The notes beneath the pieces are model-generated. The model had not been told where the DNA came from. It did not search any database and saw only the letters and a list, made by a program, of their open reading frames with translations. From Isoetes taiwanensis (lineage: Eukaryota > Streptophyta > Lycopodiopsida > Isoetales > Isoetaceae): a DNA stretch of 64,000 bases. The position numbers and the translations under genes were made by a program. Below, one piece after another: positions 58,434 to 64,000 of this stretch (position 1 is its first letter; each line of letters starts with the position of its first letter). The DNA lies in the NCBI GenBank assembly GCA_021234155.1, contig JAJEKV010000028.1, positions 10,558,134-10,622,133 of the forward strand. The letters run 5' to 3'.

Positions 58434-58515
58434 CGCTGGAAAGAGCTCAGAGCAAGCTTTCCAACGAGCCCAAGCACGCCAAAATCCGACCGCCTAGCCT
58501 ACAGTGTTCTCCGGT

Positions 58516-59462
58516 AGGCTTTACACATCATAAGGATCAACTGTAATCGGACAAGTCTTCCTGACTTTGTGACTAGAATTATAACACCAAGCCATGTTCT
58601 AGGAACACAAATAGTCTTTGCGCATCACAAGTTAGTATTGGTGTCATATTATATAATTCATATTATATGTTTTTCTTTGATTGTGTGAAGATTTGGGCAT
58701 TTTATGTGTATTTGTTGGGTTTTGATTATCCACGTTTAAATGCAATGGGGAAGGAGGTATTATGTGCTGACAACTAGTGACAAAATCCAAGGAGCCAATG
58801 CCGTGTTGCACATCACCATATAACTTTCTTTTAGGAATTAGGATCAGGATGTAAGTCTTTCATTTTCACGGTTGTAGAAGATTTCACTTTGTGCATGATT
58901 TCATGAAATGTCAAAACAATTTTTTCCTCCTTTCACATTTATTAATACCATAAATTATTGCATATAACGAAAGTATGCCCCAAGCGTGCACCATCCATTT
59001 TATCACTTAGTAACGTTACAATTTGGTAAGCTTAACCCAACAAAAACAAGGTGTTGTTTCACTGGGTTGTCCTTGAAATTTATTTGAGATTTATGCCTTG
59101 AGTTCTAATTGGAGCTATGGAGGATGTAGAATCAAATCATTGAAGAAGTTGAAGCTTTGAAACGAGCAATGTGGGAGTCTAAAATTAAAAAGGTGTGCTG
59201 AAATATGGGAGTCTAAACTTAAAAAAGTGTGCTGAATTGCTTTAGGTTTTTGAGGAAGTAATTATAAGAACTAATGTGAGGAAGTGTGTAGAAAGAAAGG
59301 TCGAGGAAAAATGGAAATGTTCATCCAAATCCATCTTATTCATGTGCTAAATGGTAGCTTTCTAAGTTTGAGCCATGGTTTAGGATCTGAGTCAATTCGA
59401 ATCATTTTCTCTAGAGCAAAATTCTCCATGGAAATAGCATTCCACTGATATGTTTGAGTCCA
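58516..59462. other. no gene seen
   Basis: AT-rich intergenic sequence with a short duplicated segment (GGGAGTCTAAA.TTAAAAA.GTGTGCTGAA near 59170 and 59209). Confidence 0.5.
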
Positions 59463-59704
59463 GTTTTTTGGGTTGCCCCTAAGGGGAAAACCCTCATCCA
59501 TGTGGGTTTGTGGCATATTCCAAGTATATGTCAGTATATGCTCAAAAACATGACTTTGAAGTGTGATTTAAGCCATTTCACTCTCGGGTCACGGAGGGCA
59601 ACCCTCCGTGCGCAGCACCTTGTTTATCTTGGTGCTCTTCACAATAGCCTGGCCAGTGCCAAAAGTAATGTCCCATAAAAAAAAAAAAAAAAAAAAAAAA
59701 AAAC
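59463..59704 (+). repeat. two-hairpin dispersed repeat, most complete copy, with poly(A)
   Basis: Starts GGGTTGCCCCTAAGGGGAAA then ACCCTCATCCATGTGGG, AAGTATATGTCAGTATATGC, ACATGACTTTGAAGTGTGAT, TTAAGCCATTTCACTC, the perfect hairpin CACGGAGGG-CAA-CCCTCCGTG (59598-59618 region), GCGCAGCACCTTGTTTATCT, and a 29-base A tract (about 59677-59703). The poly(A) end implies retroposition. It has no clear Pol III boxes and no coding capacity. Confidence 0.8.
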
Positions 59705-59732
59705 ATAGATTCAAGATAAAAAATAATCACAT

Positions 59733-59811
59733 TGGCTCACTGGGTACATTGGTTAAAGTAATCTTATTAGGATATTGAGTTATTTTGGTAGAGGTTCGAA
59801 CCCCCGTATTT
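59733..59811 (+). repeat. tRNA-derived SINE-like sequence (A and B boxes)
   Basis: A-box-like TGGCTCACTGG at 59733-59743 and B box GGTTCGAACCC at 59793-59803, spaced as in tRNA genes. A second B-like GAGGTTCGATATTCC follows at 59834. The segment cannot fold as a complete tRNA by eye (no matching acceptor arm), so a tRNA-derived SINE head is likelier than a functional tRNA gene. Confidence 0.5.
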
Positions 59812-59913
59812 CATATTCTAAAATCTTATGCAAAAGTCGTATAGAGGTTCGATATTCCCTCAAAACCTTAGGCGAAATCGTGTTTCATATTTCAAAATCA
59901 TAGGCGCCTCCAA

Positions 59914-60980
59914 TCATAAATGACTATAAGCAAAACGAGAGGTGCCCAGAGGCCCCAACATATGATCCAGGTCGTAGGATCGACGAATCCGACGATTGTG
60001 GTAGTCAGGGTGCACCTCGTTTAGAATATGTATCAACTGTCGCTTGGGAGGAGCAAGGAAAGAGCAATGGTAGGCCTTAGCGATTCTAGCTTGTGCGTCC
60101 TGGAGGACAACTGCAGGAGGAATATCCAAACCCTGAAAGATACACAATCTTCTGCGCTTCCAGATGGACCACAATAACCATCCTGATGCTAAATGAAATG
60201 CTTGGCTCTGCAACTTATTCCAAGTATCTGGATAAATAGCTAGAAGCACTTGCTGACTTGTCAATGTCACGTGAAAAAGAGAAAGCAGCCAAGACCAAAT
60301 AGGCTGAAGATGATCACATAAAAAGAAGCAATGCTCAATGGTCTCGTCCCTTTGCTTGCATAGTGGGCAGAGTGCTGACACTCGAGGATTAAATCTGTGG
60401 ACAAGCACATTCACACGAGGGCATCTGTAAAGAATATGCCACCAAAGCACAGCCACCTTAGGATGGCGAAGTTTATCCCAAACCCAAGTCCACATACGTC
60501 TCCAACTTGGTGGTGAAAGCTGAAGGGACCACTTAGTGGATGGCGGAAGGATATCACCATTGACAAGCAGCCTATACATAAAGTTCACAAGCCTATGCTC
60601 GTGAACACTCTGGTGGGAAACCCACATGCACCCTTCAATAGCCTCTGGAGCAACCAATGGCAGAGTACTAGCAACGTTTTGCCAAATAGGTCTGTCCCAT
60701 CGAGACAATAAGAATTTTGTTTGAAAGATTTACCATGTCGCTAACTGGCCAGAATCATACCATGCGCAAGTGTCAAGATTCTTGCTAACCTCCAGTGTCG
60801 TTGAGTTAATGGATGAACTGAGGCACAAAGTGGAAGATTATTTTCCACGGGTATCCACCAACAAGGGGCGCTCAACTGATGACAAGCAACAAGATCAATA
60901 TGGAATAAGGTCCGTACTGTCTCCCAAGACTTCAGCAAGCCTTTCAAAAAAGGGGAGGCATTAGGAAAAGGGCAGGATCA
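59914..60980 (-). mobile_element. 5'-truncated LINE, ORF2 C-terminal fragment
   Basis: One 264-codon open stretch (60708-59914) with PPSWRRMWTWVWDKLRHPKV, AVLWWHILYRCPRVNVLVHR, CPLCKQRDETIEHCFFLCDH (zf-RVT Cys/His motif) and WLLWSIWKRRRLCIFQGLDI, plus an upstream stretch (60947-60741) in another frame. Similar in layout to 54026-52722 of the larger LINE but clearly diverged. No poly(A) tract remains at 59.9 kb. Confidence 0.9.
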
Positions 60981-61289
60981 TCAAATATAGTAGGAGTAAA
61001 TCGAAATGATCTAAAAGAAAAATATAAGATTAGACTATTATAACTTGTCCATGGCGTCTTTGGCTTGCAAATGGCTGTGTGACCCAGAAGTAATATTCAG
61101 TACCCAAATGAAGGTAAAGGCAAGTTGAAAAACTAGAGTTATTTCAAAAAACACCCTTTCTATCACGAAAAGGCAGTGTAATTGATTTTGAATGTGGATC
61201 AAATTCAGACCTCAAACCTTGACCCAACTCTTTTGATAGATAGATAGATAGTTGTCATAACATGTCATGTTTTCACGCCTGCGGACATA

Positions 61290-61510
61290 TTATTTTCTGT
61301 TTTGCAACAAGTTCATGCATGCACCTATCATGCTCTTTAACTCTAACACTACCACATGCTTTGAAAATGCTTGAGGATGTAATTTCATTTTGCACATCAT
61401 TGCATCTTTGTAAAGCAAGAAAGCCTTGTCATGCTGACCCCTCGACACATCTGTTGCCATAATGGCAATTGCTTTTCCATAGTTAAGCTCTTTCTGCACT
61501 AATACTTCAT
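61290..61510 (-). CDS. possible exon, unrecognised
   Basis: Minus-strand open segment VLVQKELNYGKAIAIMATDV, SRGQHDKAFLLYKDAMMCKM and KLHPQAFSKHVV. An acceptor-like TTGCAATTGCAATATGAAG precedes it. It lies downstream of and on the same strand as the kelch gene exons, so it could be a later exon; no family match. Confidence 0.3.
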
Positions 61511-61840
61511 ATTGCAATTGCAAGTGAGATGTTATACCTATCAGACATTTATTGCATCATATTGTTTGTGAGCATTACACAACTTTATGTTGTCCCATCT
61601 TCAAGTTGCTGCAACCCATTGCCGTCAAACCTTATATATGATTTGATGCTTAGCTTGTAAGATAAATATTTCTTATTTGCGTTTCAACTTCTTAACATGT
61701 TCAAATTCAAAGCAATTTTGGGAAATGAATCATTGAGGAAACTTTACTATATGTTCTTCTGAATGAGCAAAATCACAAAGAATATCTTTTCTGCTTGCTA
61801 CTGGTACATCAAAGTTTCACAGCATACTATGTGATAGCAT

Positions 61841-62117
61841 TCATTGATTGCATCACCCCTTTATTTCGGAGACATTTTGCGATTTTATTAAAGATGCAAC
61901 AAAGATTTCACATCTGCCTTGCCATGACACGCATCAAATTTGAAAGAAATACCACCAAGGGCTTAAAGTAAGGCACTCATTGATTGCATCACCCCTTTAT
62001 TTTTGAGACATTTTGCGAATTTATTAAAGATGCAACAAAGATTTCACATCTACCGCAGGGAAAAAGTTGCTATGACACGCATTTGAAAGAAATACCACCA
62101 AGGGCTTAAAGTAAGGT
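61841..62117. repeat. 136-bp tandem duplication
   Basis: TCATTGATTGCATCACCCCT, TTATT..GAGACATTTTGCG, AAAGATGCAACAAAGATTTC and AAATACCACCAAGGGCTTAA occur from 61841 and 61977. Confidence 0.95.
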
Positions 62118-62299
62118 ATTCATCTTTATAAATCATAAAATTGTAGGGGAAAACCCAACATCCACAAACACTGTCAAACTATAATGCTTATATCTTGGAA
62201 GAAAATCACTCCATTTGATATACAGTCAAAGGTTTTCCTTGCGCCAAAGAATATTATGTACATTATTTATTTATACAGCGATTATAAGATTTCACAAAC

Positions 62300-63890
62300 C
62301 TGAATCAAGGTGTTGAGATTTTGAAACAGCCAGCCAATCCTACACATTGTATTAACTCTATCTTTTCGCATCTTCACTTGTTCTACTAGTGCCTGAGCTT
62401 GGGATGTTTTTTGAAGTTCTTTCTCCATTGTCATCAACAAATGGCAGGACTGCACATAGTACTGAAACACTACAAGATAGATATATTAAGAGAATTACTT
62501 AAAGGTACTTTTATATGAACATTAGTCGTACTCATGTAAAACCTTCTAAATCATAAGCTGCATTTATTTTTGTGCTACAATACACTAACCAGGTTAAGTG
62601 TGCCAGTTTGCTTGCCAGTTTCTACACATGCACATGGACTTGTAGAATTATAAATTTAATAACTATAAAAAATGTAGTTTAAATAATAGCGCTCAAGGAG
62701 TATGGAAAAACAAATAGAAGCCTCAAGAATGTCAAATTCCTAAACATTAAGTTTCATTGTAATTTAGAACTGCAGATTTTGTTAGATGTGTTAAAAACAT
62801 TCAATGATAACTATTAACATCCATGATATCCAACACAGGAGCAGTGCTGGAAAAGTCTAATCTTGAAAACTGAATGCAATGTTAATATACGTGTCATCTA
62901 ATGCTTCTAGTTTGCAACTGCCATAGAAGCAAAAGATTCCATTCTGGCCAACAGAGTCTCTAGCAAGAGAGATACATGGAGGCAGCTCACTGCCTGTGGT
63001 TTGAAACCGCACCCAAACTTTGATTTCTATTATTACAAAATAATAACATGTTTAAAAGAGAATGATGAAGAACATGCACATGAGAATGGATTTGTAAGTT
63101 TAACAGGTTAGAATCAGTAAAGATATACATAGATCAAGGTACGCAAGTCATTGAAAAGTTGGCGATTGCCCGTGAAACCACAATACAAAGAATATTTGTC
63201 AAAGCTTACAGTTGTATGACCTACCCTGGGCAATAAGGGTTCACCAACAACTTCCAACTCCTTCCAACTAAGTGTATCTAGATGCAAACGACACAATTGA
63301 TGCTTTGGATGCTATTTTTGATTTGATAAAATATTTTAAAAACAAATTTGCAAACTCCAATTTCAAATTCATTGCCATACCCGTATCTATAATGTAGACA
63401 TCCGTCAAATATGAATTGTCTGCATCCTCACCACCAATGATACCCAAATAATCATTGGATGATGAACATGTATGGCTATCCCTAGGAATAGGAGGAGTAC
63501 TTTTTGTGGATATTTTGCTCCAAGTGAAGGTTTCTGCAAAAACAAATTTTGATTAAAGAAAAATGAAGCTGGACTTTAGCGACAATTTCTTTACATTCTA
63601 AACAAAGGAGCTCGGCCCCAGTAACAATATGCCAAAGACCCCTTTAGATTTTGCAGAATCTGAGATCGTGCATCACATGCACTATGAAAAATTAGCTATT
63701 GCATCACATACTACTTAAATTCTAGTCAAGAAATAATGAATTGGAAGAATACACACTCAATCATCTATCTATCAATCTATCATTTGTATATCTACCTGAA
63801 GCATGCAATCTTTAGCCATCCCTTTCGCATCCTCACATACATAGAGATAACCACCACTGGAATAAGTCCAAATAGAATTTGCCTGAACAA
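62300..63890 (-). CDS. kelch-repeat protein gene, 3' exons (partial)
   Basis: Exons on minus: about 63890-63797 (WTYSSGGYLYVCEDAKGM, donor CAG|GTAGAT), 63533-63381 (acceptor TTTTTGCAG; TFTWSKISTKSTPPIPRDSH, NDYLGIIGGEDADNSYLTDV, donor ACGG|GTATGG), about 63310-63140 (LHLDTLSWKELEVVGEPLLP, RVGHTTVSFDKY, CGFTGNRQLFNDL) and 62469-62300 (acceptor ATCTTGTAG; coiled-coil-like MTMEKELQKTSQAQALVEQV, donor CAG|GTTTGT). The PR-x-x-H and GG pairs are kelch signatures; the layout is like plant kelch proteins with a C-terminal helical tail. In the third exon VFGGF is reduced to YCGF, one residue short, hinting at decay or a sequencing difference. The 5' end is outside the window. Confidence 0.7.
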
Positions 63891-64000
63891 ATGACAATGA
63901 GACTCCAAACAGAACTTGCTTGAACAAATGGCAATGTTAATCGTAGCATCTTCCCATAATCTATAACCTAAAAGGTACCTATGCAGTCGTCTTATTTTGT
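63891..64000 (-). other. right edge, probably exon/intron of the kelch gene
   Basis: GAA.TTGC.TGAACAAATG.C then AATG occurs twice (63877 and 63919), a short tandem duplication that crosses the presumed exon border. Nothing further can be assigned. Confidence 0.35.

Larger units (their letters stand above)
52595..58515 (-). mobile_element. L1-like LINE, near full length, inactive
   Basis: On minus: ORF1 (58433-57213), spacer, ORF2 with endonuclease (56534-55588), RT (55646-54377) and C-terminal zf-RVT region (54026-52722), ending in a poly(A) tail seen as T run 52595-52605. It is far richer in G+C than its surroundings. More than ten frameshifts or stops. No target-site duplication recognised. 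Confidence 0.95.

Noticed and set aside
53576-58517. Plus-strand open frames opposite the LINE
   Set aside because: They are complementary-frame shadows produced by the high G+C LINE coding sequence.
59733-59811. Functional tRNA gene
   Set aside because: A and B boxes are present but acceptor and anticodon arms do not pair by eye.
61243-61254. GATA microsatellite
   Set aside because: Only three units; too short to be informative.

Overview
This is nuclear DNA from a land plant with a large, repeat-rich genome. The evidence is fragments of plant organellar-protein families (PPR with an E motif, mTERF), a REF/SRPP-like fragment, plant-type Ty1/copia, Ty3/gypsy and L1-like LINE elements, and short GT-AG introns in every intact gene. 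The low gene density, heavy retroelement load and PPR/mTERF debris suggest a fern or another seed-free vascular plant. That placement is inference; the sequence alone does not fix the species.

Layout. 0-2.5 kb: PPR and mTERF pseudogenes (minus strand) and a 202-bp tandem repeat derived from mTERF. 3.0-8.2 kb: a decayed Ty1/copia element (minus). 8.2-12.1 kb: a lone coiled-coil exon, duplicated GCATGC-rich blocks, an LTR-like block and a shared repeat module. 12.1-12.5 kb: REF/SRPP-like remnant. 13.1-13.8 kb: a complete four-exon gene for the shared RNA polymerase subunit RPABC3 (RPB8). 14-19.4 kb: minisatellites and tandem duplications in which a 13-bp palindrome recurs. 19.6-20.7 kb: PPR and gypsy fragments. 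20.65-21.76 kb: a tandem pair of small unrecognised genes, each with its own TATA box.

23.5-32.4 kb is the most unusual region. A decayed minus-strand transposase-like gene (DUF7869-like) and a DUF8039-like ORF are divergent from a long plus-strand gene that joins a ParB/Srx-type domain to a permuted amino-methyltransferase-like domain. The spacer and flanks carry nine near-perfect palindromes built on ATCGC...GCGAT, two of them paired in each copy of a ~170-bp tandem unit. I read this as one large, degenerate, possibly undescribed DNA transposon.

32.7-33.5 kb: gypsy gag remnant. 36.6-37.7 kb: a complete five-exon HINT-type HIT-family gene. 38.8-39.9 kb: a LINE 3' end with a (TATTC)n tail. 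40.2-41.5 kb: remains of a flavin monooxygenase gene. 41.8-52.3 kb: mostly gene-free, with three unrecognised possible exons and copies of a two-hairpin dispersed repeat. 52.6-58.5 kb: a nearly full-length but dead L1-like LINE (minus). 59.5-61 kb: a poly(A)-tailed two-hairpin repeat, a tRNA-like SINE promoter and a 5'-truncated LINE. 62.3-63.9 kb: 3' exons of a kelch-repeat gene running off the right edge.

Host genes that look intact are RPABC3 and HINT, with part of the kelch gene; the small gene at 21.5 kb is intact but unidentified. Almost everything else is mobile-element or pseudogene material.
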